This document shows, piece by piece, positions 56,052-64,000 of a DNA stretch of 64,000 nt. Made by a program: the position numbers and the translations under genes. The stretch lies in contig NZ_LJIZ01000021.1 in the NCBI RefSeq assembly GCF_001420605.1, positions 81,856-145,855 on the forward strand, in the 5' to 3' direction. This DNA comes from Bacillus sp. FJAT-25509. GTDB taxonomy: Bacteria > Bacillota > Bacilli > Bacillales > Bacillaceae_G. The notes under the pieces were generated by a model, which saw nothing but the letters and a program-made list of their open reading frames with translations, had not been told where the DNA came from and did not search any database. Position 1 is the stretch's first letter; each line of letters opens with the position of its first letter.

Positions 56052-56276
56052 CTAGAAGAAGGTGGGCTTATTCTTACAACAAGAAATACATCTATCATCT
56101 TTATGGTCATAACTAAACGTGAATTTGGTCGATTCGTTTTGTACGATCTTATGATAAGCGGCTTAGTATATGGCTCTCTAAAAAAATACTACTCAAGTGA
56201 CCTAATCGCAATTTTTGGTAGCTTTACAATACCGACAGTTTTAAAAAGAGTGGCTGTATTATTAGAACGGAAATAA
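56052..56276 (-). pseudogene. Fragmentary minus-strand coding-like sequence
   Basis: Two short open stretches in different frames look protein-like: KTVGIVKLPKIAIRSLE ending in a stop, and after it YDHKDDRCISCCKNKPTFF. There is no start or ribosome binding site. Either a decayed gene or a conserved repeat that only mimics coding sequence. It lies in the 849-bp gap between the acetyltransferase and hmp. Confidence 0.25.
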
Positions 56277-56319
56277 AAAGAAGCACTAAATTGAGCATTC
56301 TTTCTCAGCTTGTTGAAAT

Positions 56320-56830
56320 ATAAAAAGGTCTATAGGGAAAAAATATTAATTAGAACATTATTGATGTTAAAATTCATTTTTTGGATGATCTATCTATTAA
56401 TAGTTTTAAATTTTAATATGGTTGAGCAATTTTATGATTCAAATAACACTAGTAATGGTTTTTGAAGTTAAAAATATTATGAGCTTATTTTTAGAAGAAC
56501 AATTTCAATTGATTAGTTTATTAAATAATGTTCGATATTAATTGACCTACAAACTGATTAATAAACAACTGATAGGATACTCTAAGTAAATGCTATTTGA
56601 ATAAATTTTAATGGAGACTTTTTTTGATGAATAAGTTGATTGGAACGGAGGGTTGCTCGACTCCTATGGGAAATGCGGGAAGGCTGAGACCCCACAGGAA
56701 CGAACGTGACGAGGAGGCTCAGGTCTCGCCCCATGGAAAGCGAGCATCCTGTAGTGGAAATCAACATCATTCTACTCCTTTTACGAAAATTTGGTAATTT
56801 AAGTAACAAAGTTGTTTTTCAACAGCGTAA
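56320..56830. repeat. Large intergenic repeat element, copy 2
   Basis: Diverged second copy of 49249-49740 in the same orientation. The left AT-rich half shares attattgatgttaaaattcat and tgattaataaac. The GC-rich core is about 56616-56775. The core has an extra cgtgacga after ggaacga compared with copy 1. The left end tgttgaaatata (just before 56320) is the inverted match of tatatttcaaca at the right end of copy 1, suggesting terminal inverted repeats. The edges are approximate. Confidence 0.8.
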
Positions 56831-56832
56831 AA

Positions 56833-56857
56833 AAAGGATGCTCATTGAGCATCCTTT
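56833..56857 (-). terminator. hmp terminator
   Basis: Perfect stem aaaggatgctc / gagcatccttt with a minus-strand T-run. Confidence 0.9.
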
Positions 56858-56864
56858 CTAAATA

Positions 56865-58109
56865 TTAACCTTGTTGTACAGGACTTTTAGGTTCAGTATC
56901 TAAATTCATTGCTGGTCCGAAGAATTCATAATGAATTTGTGTATCTTTAATACCTAATTCTTTTAAACTAGTAATAATTGATTTTAAAAACGGTACTGGT
57001 CCACATACGTAATAATCTGCATTGTCTGATTTAATATTGTTATTTAACCATTCTGCATCAATATAGCCTTGCTTTTTAAAGTTATTGTTTTGAAGATCTT
57101 CCTCAGAAGGATTCTCATAAACAAATGATAAATTGTAATTTGTTAATTGCTCTTTTAATTGGTTTAATTCATTTTCAAATGCTTGTAATTTACCGTTTCT
57201 TGAAGCACTAATGAAGTTAACTCGACGTTGTGGTTGATTACTTGCAATTGACTTAGCCATACTGATCAATGGTGTAATTCCAACACCACCACTTAAGAAA
57301 ACAACATCTGAATCAATTTCAGTATTTAAAGTAAATTCACCTGCTGGGGCAGTAATTTCTAACGTATCACCAACATTTACTTGATTGTGTAGATAGTTTG
57401 AGAATTTACCTAGAGGTTGGTTTTCTTCAGCTTCTCTTTTTACTGAAATTCTAAAGTGATTTTTACCTGGTGCCTCAGATAAACTATATTGTCTGTTAGA
57501 TAGATATTCTTCACCAGGAATTTGTGAACGAACAGTAATATATTGACCTGGTAAGAAAGTAGGCACTGAAGAACCATCTTTAGGAACTAAGTAGAATGAT
57601 GTTATTACATCGCTTTCTTCAACTTTTTCGATGACTTTAAATTCTTTAAATTCAGACCATCCGCCTTCTTGAGATGAAGCTGCTTCATACATTTCTTTTT
57701 CGATATCGATAAATACTTGAGCAATAATTCCATATGCTTCAGCCCAAGCACCTAGTATTTCATCAGTTGCAGCATCACCAAGTACTTCTTTAATTGCCCC
57801 TAGTAGATGTTGCCCTACGATTGGATAGTGTTCTGCTTTAACTTGAAGACTGCGGTGCTTTTGCGCAATTTGTTTTACAACCGGAATAATTGTTGCTAGT
57901 TTATCAATGTTTTGTGCTGCAGCTAAAACAGTATTTGCAAGAGCCGTTTGTTGTCTACCTTTTTGTTGATTTGTATGATTGAATACATTTAATAATTCAG
58001 GATGATTAGTAAATAAATTTTTATAGAATACTTTAGTGATCTCTGTACCCTTTACTTCTAAGACCGGAACTGTTGACTTAATAATATCAATTGTTTTTTG
58101 AGATAGCAT
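56865..58109 (-). CDS. hmp: Flavohemoprotein (nitric oxide dioxygenase)
   Basis: A 414-residue protein that oxidises NO to nitrate with O2 and NAD(P)H. It has a globin domain at about residues 1-138 with proximal His in AQKHRSLQ, an FAD domain ([25 protein letters not shown]) and an NAD-binding domain ([26 protein letters not shown]). The ATG at 58109 has aggggga upstream. Divergent from nsrR, its likely repressor. Confidence 0.96.
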   Translation of the reverse strand: MLSQKTIDIIKSTVPVLEVKGTEITKVFYKNLFTNHPELLNVFNHTNQQKGRQQTALANTVLAAAQNIDKLATIIPVVKQIAQKHRSLQVKAEHYPIVGQHLLGAIKEVLGDAATDEILGAWAEAYGIIAQVFIDIEKEMYEAASSQEGGWSEFKEFKVIEKVEESDVITSFYLVPKDGSSVPTFLPGQYITVRSQIPGEEYLSNRQYSLSEAPGKNHFRISVKREAEENQPLGKFSNYLHNQVNVGDTLEITAPAGEFTLNTEIDSDVVFLSGGVGITPLISMAKSIASNQPQRRVNFISASRNGKLQAFENELNQLKEQLTNYNLSFVYENPSEEDLQNNNFKKQGYIDAEWLNNNIKSDNADYYVCGPVPFLKSIITSLKELGIKDTQIHYEFFGPAMNLDTEPKSPVQQG

Positions 58110-58139
58110 GAAAAATCCCCCTAATCACGTTTCAAAGTA

Positions 58140-58152
58140 GTATTGTAAATAC
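58140..58152. promoter_or_regulatory. Possible NsrR operator
   Basis: GTATT-GTA-AATAC is a short palindrome 31 bp before the hmp start. It partly resembles AT-rich Bacillus NsrR sites; weak evidence. Confidence 0.3.
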
Positions 58153-58295
58153 ATCTTTATCTTAGACCTAGAAATTATTTAAAGCAATATGTAAAATACT
58201 TCTTTTGTGATTTTTTTCGCAAAAATACATAAAAGTTTAAAAAATGTTCACAATTATGCTATGATTAAATTTAAATAAAACAGTGAGGACAAGTT

Positions 58296-58739
58296 ATGCG
58301 TTTAACAACTTATTCGGATTACTCTCTTCGTGTACTAATATTTCTAAGCTCTGAGCCACGTGAAAAATTAGTTAATATTAAAGACATCGCTGAAGCTTAT
58401 GGTATTTCTAAAAACCATTTAATGAAAATAATTTATAATTTAGGAAAGATGGGCTATATCGAAACGATACGTGGTAGAAACGGTGGAATCCGTTTAGCTA
58501 AATTGCCTACAGAAATAAATATTGGTGAAATAATTCGTAAAACTGAAGAAGACTTTAATATTGTAGAATGTTTTGAGCACGGCAATACTTGTGTAATCAC
58601 ACCAGTTTGCTCTTTAAAACATATATTTAATAAAGCGTTGGATCAATTTTTACAAGTTTTAGATCAATATACATTGGATGATATTGTAAAGAACAATGCC
58701 ATGCTAAAAGATTATTTTTCCATTAATACAAAGGAATAA
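58296..58739 (+). CDS. nsrR: Rrf2-family NO-sensing repressor NsrR
   Basis: A 147-residue winged-helix protein: MRLTTYSDYSLRVLIFL, recognition helix region ISKNHLMKIIYNLGKMG and IRGRNGGIRLA. Three Cys in CFEHGNTCVITPVC match the [4Fe-4S] ligands of NsrR. NO destroys the cluster and releases hmp. Divergent placement next to hmp supports the assignment. Confidence 0.92.
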   Translation: MRLTTYSDYSLRVLIFLSSEPREKLVNIKDIAEAYGISKNHLMKIIYNLGKMGYIETIRGRNGGIRLAKLPTEINIGEIIRKTEEDFNIVECFEHGNTCVITPVCSLKHIFNKALDQFLQVLDQYTLDDIVKNNAMLKDYFSINTKE

Positions 58740-58775
58740 TATAACATTGAAGAGCGCACGCAATTAAAAAACACA

Positions 58776-58808
58776 AAAACCAACAAAGGATTACTTTGTT
58801 GGTTTTTT
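58776..58808. terminator. Bidirectional terminator between nsrR and racE
   Basis: Stem aaaaccaacaaag (58776-58788) / ctttgttggtttt (58794-58806), usable from both sides. Confidence 0.88.
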
Positions 58809-58821
58809 CATTTAGAATGGT

Positions 58822-59613
58822 CTATAGTTTTATATATTTTACGTTTTCCATCGGTTCTTGGAATAAAGATGACGCTATTTTACTAAAAATGGTTGGATCC
58901 CCAGTTGTAAAAAATTCATGTGAAGTGATTTCGGAGTTAGATAAGATATTTTGTTGATCTAGTATTGCACTTACCTCTAAAGCTGTTTCATCGCCAGAGC
59001 TAATAAGTTGGATCGATGGTCCCATCACTTTTTGAATAATTGGACCGAGTAGTGGGTAATGAGTACACCCTAGTATTAGGGTATCAATATTTGAATCAAT
59101 AAGCGGTGCAAGAGTGTGCTTAACAATATCAAATATTTCAGGTTTATTGTAGTCCCCATTTTCAACAATCCCAGCAAACTCTGGACATGCCAAACCTTCA
59201 ATTAAAACTTTGTCATTAATCCTCTTTAATGCAGAATGATAAGCTTTACTATTAATAGTAGCATTCGTTCCGATGACACCGATTTGGTCATTTTGTGTTA
59301 ATTTTATTGCTGCTCTGGCACCTGGGCGAACAACACCAATGACCGGGATATGAAGTTTTTCCCGCATTTCATTTAAGACGACTGAAGTTGCAGTATTACA
59401 GGCGATGACTAACATTTTTATATCTTTTTCCAGTAGAAAATTAGTCATTTCCCAAGTGAATTCCCTAATTTCCGTATATGGTCGTGATCCGTATGGACAT
59501 CTTGCTGTATCGCCTAAGTATAAAATGTCCTCTTTAGGTAATTGTCTTATAATTTGTTTGGCAACTGTTAAGCCCCCAACACCTGAGTCAATGACTCCGA
59601 TTGGTTTATTCAA
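58822..59613 (-). CDS. racE: Glutamate racemase
   Basis: A 263-residue racemase making D-glutamate for peptidoglycan. The two catalytic Cys motifs are [10 protein letters not shown] and [12 protein letters not shown]; the N-terminus [17 protein letters not shown] and [16 protein letters not shown] are typical of MurI/RacE. The start is TTG 59613, supported by tgagggga upstream. In B. subtilis racE lies near gerE too (gerE-ysmB-racE); here hmp/nsrR and the thiamine operon are rearranged around it. Confidence 0.95.
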   Translation of the reverse strand: MNKPIGVIDSGVGGLTVAKQIIRQLPKEDILYLGDTARCPYGSRPYTEIREFTWEMTNFLLEKDIKMLVIACNTATSVVLNEMREKLHIPVIGVVRPGARAAIKLTQNDQIGVIGTNATINSKAYHSALKRINDKVLIEGLACPEFAGIVENGDYNKPEIFDIVKHTLAPLIDSNIDTLILGCTHYPLLGPIIQKVMGPSIQLISSGDETALEVSAILDQQNILSNSEITSHEFFTTGDPTIFSKIASSLFQEPMENVKYIKL

Positions 59614-59852
59614 AAAATCCCCTCATTTTACTTAAATATTGTTGATGTAGTATATTCTTTATTCATATAAGATTTTACTATAAGAAATGATATTTTTGTT
59701 TATCATTCTCTTTTTAAAAATGTTATAATTTCATAGTTTTATTACGCCTATTAACTGAGTATTAAAACAATTAAACGCAAGTTAAAAATAATTCGTAAAT
59801 TCAACCATTATCTGTTATATTAATGAGGAAAAGTTTATATATGAGAAAAATG

Positions 59853-60008
59853 TGGAGGAGCCGGTGTTGCTGGCTGAGATAGCGTCCTTAAGATGTTGAC
59901 TCTTAGAACCTGATCTGGGTGATGCCAGCGTAGGGAACAGTATCTCTTTTTAGATATGTTTTTTACAGCGCATTCACGTCCGGGTTAATATCCGGGCGTT
60001 TTCTTTTT
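59853..60008 (+). promoter_or_regulatory. TPP riboswitch with terminator
   Basis: A Thi-box aptamer: gccggtgttgctggctgagat, then acctgatctgggtgatgcc and agcgtagggaac (about 59853-59942). The terminator acgtccggg (59976-59984) / tccgggcgt (59991-59999) plus T-run lies just before thiY. Thiamine pyrophosphate should switch the operon off. The remainder of the 428-bp gap (59614-59852) is AT-rich promoter territory with no other feature seen. Confidence 0.95.
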
Positions 60009-60041
60009 GTATAAACAAAGAACAAAAAGGAGATATAGATA

Positions 60042-61034
60042 ATGAAAAAATTAGTAGTATTTTTAGTGGCTATTTGTTTAATGTTAACTGGATGTGGTCA
60101 AAACAAAACTACCACTACTAAAAAGACAAAGCAATTAAAAAAGGTGACTGTCGTACTAGACTGGACCCCGAATACAAATCATACTGGGCTATTTGTTGCT
60201 AAGGATAAAGGTTACTTTAAGGAACAAGGACTTGATGTAGATATAATCAACCCGGGAGAAACAGGAGCAGACCAATTGGTGGCATCTGGTAAAGCAGATT
60301 TTGGGGTTTCTTATCAAGAGTCAATTACACAAGCAAGAGTTCAAAATGTACCGATTGTTTCAATTGCAGCAATTATTCAACATAATACTTCTGGGTTTGC
60401 ATCACCAGTGAAAAAAGAAATTAAGTCTCCAAAAGATTTCGTTGGAAAAACTTATGGTGGATGGGGTTCACCGGTTGAAAAGGCTATTTTAAAATCACTT
60501 ATGTCAGAAGAAAATGCGAATGTTAATAAGTTAAATATCGTTAATATGGGCGATGCTGATTTCTTTACTGCAGTAAAAAGAGATATCGATTTTGCGTGGA
60601 TTTATCAAGGATGGACAGGAATTGAAGCTGAGCTTCGTGGAGAAAAATTAAACATGATTTATTTAACAGATTATAGTAAAAAGCTAGATTACTATACTCC
60701 AGTTTTAGCTACGAATGAAAAAATGATTAGTAAAAATCCTAAAATTGTAAAAGCGTTTGTTGCTGCAGCGTCAAAAGGATATAATTTTGCGATTGATCAT
60801 CCAAAAGAAGCTGCATCAATTTTAATAAAGGATAATCCGGATTTAGATAAAAAATTAGTTGAAAAAAGCCAAGAATGGTTAGCATCTAAATATAAAGATG
60901 ATGCAAATCGTTGGGGTGAGCAAAAATTATCAGTTTGGAAAAACTATGCAGATTTCTTAGCTGAAAATAAATTATTAGAAGGAAACTTTAAGCCAAAAGA
61001 AGCATTTACGAATGATTTCTTACCAGCGAAATAA
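60042..61034 (+). CDS. thiY: Thiamine-precursor ABC transporter substrate-binding lipoprotein
   Basis: A 330-residue protein of the NMT1/THI5-like family. The signal peptide ends with lipobox LTGC (Cys near 18). The mature protein begins VTVVLDWTPNTNHTGLFVAKDKGYFKEQGLDV, the hallmark of ThiY, which binds formylaminopyrimidine. Other blocks are GKADFGVSYQES and DFAWIYQGW. It is the first gene after a TPP riboswitch, which supports thiamine salvage. Confidence 0.92.
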   Translation: MKKLVVFLVAICLMLTGCGQNKTTTTKKTKQLKKVTVVLDWTPNTNHTGLFVAKDKGYFKEQGLDVDIINPGETGADQLVASGKADFGVSYQESITQARVQNVPIVSIAAIIQHNTSGFASPVKKEIKSPKDFVGKTYGGWGSPVEKAILKSLMSEENANVNKLNIVNMGDADFFTAVKRDIDFAWIYQGWTGIEAELRGEKLNMIYLTDYSKKLDYYTPVLATNEKMISKNPKIVKAFVAAASKGYNFAIDHPKEAASILIKDNPDLDKKLVEKSQEWLASKYKDDANRWGEQKLSVWKNYADFLAENKLLEGNFKPKEAFTNDFLPAK

Positions 61035-61046
61035 GGAGGAGTTAAT

Positions 61047-61337
61047 ATGCAAACTACTTTAATGAGTGTCCAAATTATACCGAAAACAAATAATATTGAG
61101 GATGTTATTCCAGCAGTTGATGAAGCGATTAAAATTATTGATGAATCAGGTGTAAAATATCAAGTTCAGCCTTTAGAAACAACTATGGAAGGTGACTTGA
61201 ATCAATTGTTAAATGTTGTTCAAAAAATGAATGAAAGAATGATTGAAATAGGTTGCCATAATGTTATAACTCAAATGAAAATACTTTACCAACCACAAGG
61301 TATCACTATGGATGTATTAACGGAGAAGTACCGTTAA
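61047..61337 (+). CDS. Thiamine-binding protein, MTH1187/YkoF-like family
   Basis: A 96-residue ferredoxin-like-fold protein of the MTH1187/YqgV group. TTLMSVQIIPKTNN, IDESGVKYQVQPLETTMEGDL and GCHNVITQMKI match the family, whose members bind thiamine or related pyrimidines. It sits between thiY and thiX, 12 bp after the former and overlapping the latter by one base, so it is likely a cytoplasmic carrier or sensor for the imported compound. Confidence 0.82.
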   Translation: MQTTLMSVQIIPKTNNIEDVIPAVDEAIKIIDESGVKYQVQPLETTMEGDLNQLLNVVQKMNERMIEIGCHNVITQMKILYQPQGITMDVLTEKYR

Positions 61338-62104
61338 TGAAATCTAAAAATATAAAAGGATGGCAACCAATCGTTGTCATCCTGCTTTTTTTAATCTGTT
61401 GGCAGCTAAGTATTAAAATTTGGAAAATCGAATCTTGGTTATTGCCAGGGCCGATCTCAATCTTTAAAGAAGGAATGAAATCATCTGATTCACTACTTCC
61501 TCACATTTCTTCTACAATTCAATTAACGATTATTGGTCTGTTAATTGGTAGTTTATTAGGATTTTTAATAGCATTTCTATTGCATTTAATACCTGGTGTT
61601 AGGGAAGCTTTTTACCCGTTATTAATTCTTTCGCAAAATGTACCAATTATCGTTTTGGCACCGCTTTTAATTATTTGGTTTGGATTTGGTGTATTACCTA
61701 AATTAATTATAATTTCTCTTGTTTGTTTTTTCCCTGTTACAGTTTCAGCGTTGGATGGTTTCAGACAAACACCAAGTGAACTAATAAATTATATGAAAAT
61801 GGCAGGAGCATCTAAATCACAAATTTTTTGGAAAGTTGAGTTACCTTTTTCTCTACCTTCCATTTTTTCCGGCTTAAAGATTTCAGCAACTTATAGTGTT
61901 ATGGGGGCAGTCATATCTGAATGGCTAGGAGCAAAATCTGGAATTGGGGTATATATGACTTTAGCTTCATCTTCATTTAGAACTGATCGAGTATTTGTTT
62001 CAATTTTTATCATTATGTTTTTAAGTATGCTTTTCTTCTTCCTAATAGTCGTAATTGAACGTTTTACTGTTAAATGGAAAGTTAAAGGGGAGAAACGGAA
62101 ATGA
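61337..62104 (+). CDS. thiX: Thiamine-precursor ABC transporter permease
   Basis: A 255-residue inner-membrane subunit of the SsuC/TauC-like type with about six helices. The ATPase-coupling EAA loop is MKMAGASKSQIFWKVELPFSLPSIFSGLKIS. It overlaps the gene before by 1 bp and the ATPase gene after by 4 bp (ATGA), showing tight coupling. Confidence 0.92.
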   Translation: MKSKNIKGWQPIVVILLFLICWQLSIKIWKIESWLLPGPISIFKEGMKSSDSLLPHISSTIQLTIIGLLIGSLLGFLIAFLLHLIPGVREAFYPLLILSQNVPIIVLAPLLIIWFGFGVLPKLIIISLVCFFPVTVSALDGFRQTPSELINYMKMAGASKSQIFWKVELPFSLPSIFSGLKISATYSVMGAVISEWLGAKSGIGVYMTLASSSFRTDRVFVSIFIIMFLSMLFFFLIVVIERFTVKWKVKGEKRK

Positions 62105-62832
62105 CATTACAAGTAGAACAATTATCAAAGAGTTATAGCGGGCATCAAGTGTTAGATAATATCTCCCTTTATGTAAACGAGGGTGAATTTGTATCAATTT
62201 TAGGTCCATCTGGTAGTGGGAAAAGTACGTTGTTTCATCTTATAGGTGGTTTACTAAAACCTGATTCTGGAGAAGTAAGGTTAAATGGGTCGATAATAAA
62301 TGGAGAACTTGGTCATATTAGTTTTATGCCCCAGGATCATTCATTACTACCTTGGAGAACAGTATTAAAAAATATTGTTTTGTCACAGGAATTAAAACAT
62401 AAACCTGATGAAAAGTTGGCAAGAGACTGGCTTAAAAGAACTGGTTTAGAAAACTATGAGAATGCTTACCCTCATGAATTATCTGGTGGGATGAAGCAAC
62501 GAGTTTCATTTTTAAGATCATTACTAGCACCGCAGTCGTTTATGTGTATGGATGAGCCTTTTTCAGCTTTAGATGAATTCACTAGACTTGAAATGCAACA
62601 ATGGCTTTTATCAATTTGGGAAGAGCAACGACGATCAATTTTATTGGTTACACATAATATTGATGAAGCGTTGTTAATGTCTGATCGAATATATATATTT
62701 TCTGACAAACCTGCCAAAATCAAAGAAGAAATCATTGTGCCATTTCCAAGACCACGCAAAAAAGAATTATTATTAAGTGACGAATTTATGGAATATAAAA
62801 GAAAAATCTATTTGGCTTTAGAGAAGGAGTAG
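62101..62832 (+). CDS. thiZ: Thiamine-precursor ABC transporter ATPase
   Basis: A 243-residue ABC ATPase: Walker A LGPSGSGKST, Q-loop MPQDHSLLPWRTV, signature HELSGGMKQRV, Walker B FMCMDEPFSALDE and H-loop LVTHNIDEAL. The DLPWRTV-like Q-loop is shared with SsuB/TauB/ThiZ importers. It energises ThiX/ThiY. Confidence 0.93.
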   Translation: MTLQVEQLSKSYSGHQVLDNISLYVNEGEFVSILGPSGSGKSTLFHLIGGLLKPDSGEVRLNGSIINGELGHISFMPQDHSLLPWRTVLKNIVLSQELKHKPDEKLARDWLKRTGLENYENAYPHELSGGMKQRVSFLRSLLAPQSFMCMDEPFSALDEFTRLEMQQWLLSIWEEQRRSILLVTHNIDEALLMSDRIYIFSDKPAKIKEEIIVPFPRPRKKELLLSDEFMEYKRKIYLALEKE

Positions 62833-62836
62833 TACG

Positions 62837-63604
62837 ATGAAAATGATAGATGCTCATATTCATTTAGATTCTTATGATACTAGTCAAAGAGAAGAAATAT
62901 TAACTAATATAGAAAGACACGAAATCGAGGCGATCATTTCGGTTTCGATGAATTTAAAATCTAGTAAGAAAAATTTAGAGTTAAAAAAACAAAATAATAG
63001 TGTATATCCAGCATTCGGATTTCATCCTGAACAACAAATTCCATCTGATGAAGAGGTTGATAAATTAATTGAATGGATTAAGTTCCATCAGGATGAAATG
63101 GTCGCAATCGGAGAAGTTGGATTACCATATTATAAGAATTTGGTAGAAAAGATTAATTACGTACCTTATATTAGGTTACTAGAAAAATTTATCTCACTTG
63201 CAAGAGAGTTAAATAAACCGATCATATTACATGCAGTGTATGAGGACGCCGAAACCGTATGTAATCTATTAGAAAAATATTTTATTCAAAAAGCTCATTT
63301 TCATTGGTTTAAAGGAGACGATCATTCAATTAAACGGATGATAAAAAATGAGTATTTTATCTCAATTACACCAGATGTATTATATGAAAATGAGATTCAA
63401 GATTTAGTAAAAAAGTATCCTTTAGAATTAATGATGGTAGAAACTGATGGTCCTTGGCCATTTGAAGGGCCTTTTGAGAATGAGTGGACACATCCTAAAT
63501 TTATGCATCAATCGGTTGCAAAGATAGCTGAGTTAAAAGACATAGATTTATTAGTTGCATATAAAACTTTATATGAAAATACTAAGAAATTTTATAGTAT
63601 TTAA
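62837..63604 (+). CDS. TatD-family metal-dependent hydrolase in the thiamine operon
   Basis: A 255-residue TIM-barrel hydrolase. The metal-binding HIH is in IDAHIHLDSYD, AIGEVGLPYY supplies the Glu, and LHAVYED, HFHWFKGD and ETDGPWPF supply His and Asp. These match TatD-type amidohydrolases. It starts 4 bp after thiZ and belongs to the TPP-regulated operon, so a substrate from thiamine breakdown (such as a formyl- or amino-pyrimidine) is more likely than DNA; this is inference. In other bacilli YlmB has a comparable salvage role. Confidence 0.83.
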   Translation: MKMIDAHIHLDSYDTSQREEILTNIERHEIEAIISVSMNLKSSKKNLELKKQNNSVYPAFGFHPEQQIPSDEEVDKLIEWIKFHQDEMVAIGEVGLPYYKNLVEKINYVPYIRLLEKFISLARELNKPIILHAVYEDAETVCNLLEKYFIQKAHFHWFKGDDHSIKRMIKNEYFISITPDVLYENEIQDLVKKYPLELMMVETDGPWPFEGPFENEWTHPKFMHQSVAKIAELKDIDLLVAYKTLYENTKKFYSI

Positions 63605-63613
63605 AATAAGAAG

Positions 63614-63645
63614 ATCGTTTTCTAAATGGAAACGATTTTTTATTT
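63614..63645 (+). terminator. Thiamine operon terminator
   Basis: Stem atcgttttc (63614-63622) / ggaaacgat (63628-63636) with a T-run. Confidence 0.82.
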
Positions 63646-63692
63646 TAGATAGGTAAAAAGAGTTAAAATAAAATCCCCCTATAGCAGAGTTT

Positions 63693-63722
63693 CTATCCTA
63701 ATATACGGATAGGCTTTTTTAT
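63693..63722 (+). terminator. Second hairpin downstream of the thiamine operon
   Basis: ctatcc (63693-63698) / ggatag (63707-63712) followed by gctttttt. Could be a back-up terminator or the end of an unseen small RNA between 63646 and 63720. Confidence 0.5.
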
Positions 63723-63829
63723 CTACTATAAGTAGGATATAAAGTGAAAATTTCATTTCAGATAAACAGATTCTTACAAGCTAGAAAATAGAGAAAAATA
63801 AAACTTAAGTTTCAATGTAAATACCAAAA

Positions 63830-63853
63830 CCGGCATGTCGATTAGAATGCCGG
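63830..63853 (-). terminator. gerE terminator
   Basis: Stem ccggcat / atgccgg with minus-strand T residues, 38 bp beyond the gerE stop codon. Confidence 0.7.
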
Positions 63854-63890
63854 CAGTATGTTGGTTTGTAGAAGTGTTTCTACAAAATAA

Positions 63891-64000
63891 CTACAGTTCA
63901 AGCTCTCCCATACGAAGAAGCTCAATAACTGCTTGTGATCGCCCCTTAACCCCAAGCTTCTGCATTGCATTTGAAATATGATTTCTCACAGTTTTTTCAC
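63891..64000 (-). CDS. gerE: GerE sporulation transcription factor (3' end)
   Basis: Only the last 36 residues are in the window: the LuxR-type recognition helix region EKTVRNHISNAMQKLGVKGR, then SQAVIELLRMGELEL before the stop. This nearly equals the C-terminus of B. subtilis GerE, which controls late mother-cell coat genes. It confirms that the organism forms spores. The gene continues past the right edge on the minus strand. Confidence 0.93.
   Translation of the reverse strand, partial: EKTVRNHISNAMQKLGVKGRSQAVIELLRMGELEL

Noticed and set aside
56582-56809. 75-codon minus-strand frame in repeat copy 2
   Set aside because: Antisense to the same structured core and not preserved in copy 1; no ribosome binding site.

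Overview
The window is chromosomal DNA of a low-GC, endospore-forming member of the Bacillaceae. Evidence for this includes AT-rich codon use, AGGAGG-type ribosome binding sites with frequent TTG/GTG starts, T-box, lysine and TPP riboswitches, a BclA-like collagen protein and the C-terminus of the spore regulator GerE. The gene backbone follows the Bacillus subtilis order rnhC-zapA-cvpA-polX-mutS2-(yshE)-lcfA-fadR-fadB-etfB-etfA-trxA-uvrC-lysC-yslB-sdhCAB-ysmA-gerE, with accessory blocks inserted between these genes. I cannot name the species.

Layout. 1-4.7 kb: end of a collagen-like spore-surface protein, a glycosyltransferase-methyltransferase fusion and two paralogous glycosyltransferase/TPR proteins, one of which has lost its catalytic motifs. 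4.8-12.5 kb: T-box-controlled argS, a nitroreductase with a Fur box in its promoter, an ABC-F ATPase, small membrane or lipid-anchored proteins and a 52-bp tandem repeat. 12.6-18.7 kb: rnhC, zapA, cvpA, polX, mutS2. 18.8-29.2 kb: accessory block with an esterase, acetyltransferase, a four-gene lipoprotein/ATP-grasp/DUF350 cluster, a NatAB/YhaQP-like ABC exporter, an SGNH hydrolase, D-amino-acid transaminase and a sugar-nucleotide-reductase-like SDR. 29.3-34.6 kb: fatty-acid degradation operon with a FadR operator. 34.7-41 kb: small proteins (one FbpB-like), trxA, a MarR-MFS efflux pair and an IS3-family element inserted in the loop of the MFS terminator. 41.2-51.3 kb: uvrC, lysine riboswitch-lysC, yslB, sdhCAB, a large intergenic repeat, a GT-like protein and ysmA. 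51.4-64 kb: T-box thrS, a DUF2339 membrane protein, a second copy of the large repeat, hmp/nsrR for nitric oxide defence, racE, a TPP-riboswitch operon for thiamine-precursor uptake, and gerE.

How genes work together. LcfA, FadB and EtfBA activate and oxidise fatty acids under FadR; a second FadR-like box lies before the thioesterase gene ysmA, which may extend the regulon. NsrR probably controls hmp. ThiY-(thiamine-binding protein)-ThiX-ThiZ-TatD form a salvage operon. The best candidate for a poorly described system is 20704-23376. Two DUF1190-like lipoproteins there share an almost identical Gly-rich C-terminus ending in SGGFGG. They are followed by a glutathionylspermidine-synthetase-like ATP-grasp enzyme and a DUF350 membrane protein. 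Because the founding enzyme amidates a C-terminal glycine, I propose that the lipoprotein tails are its substrates.
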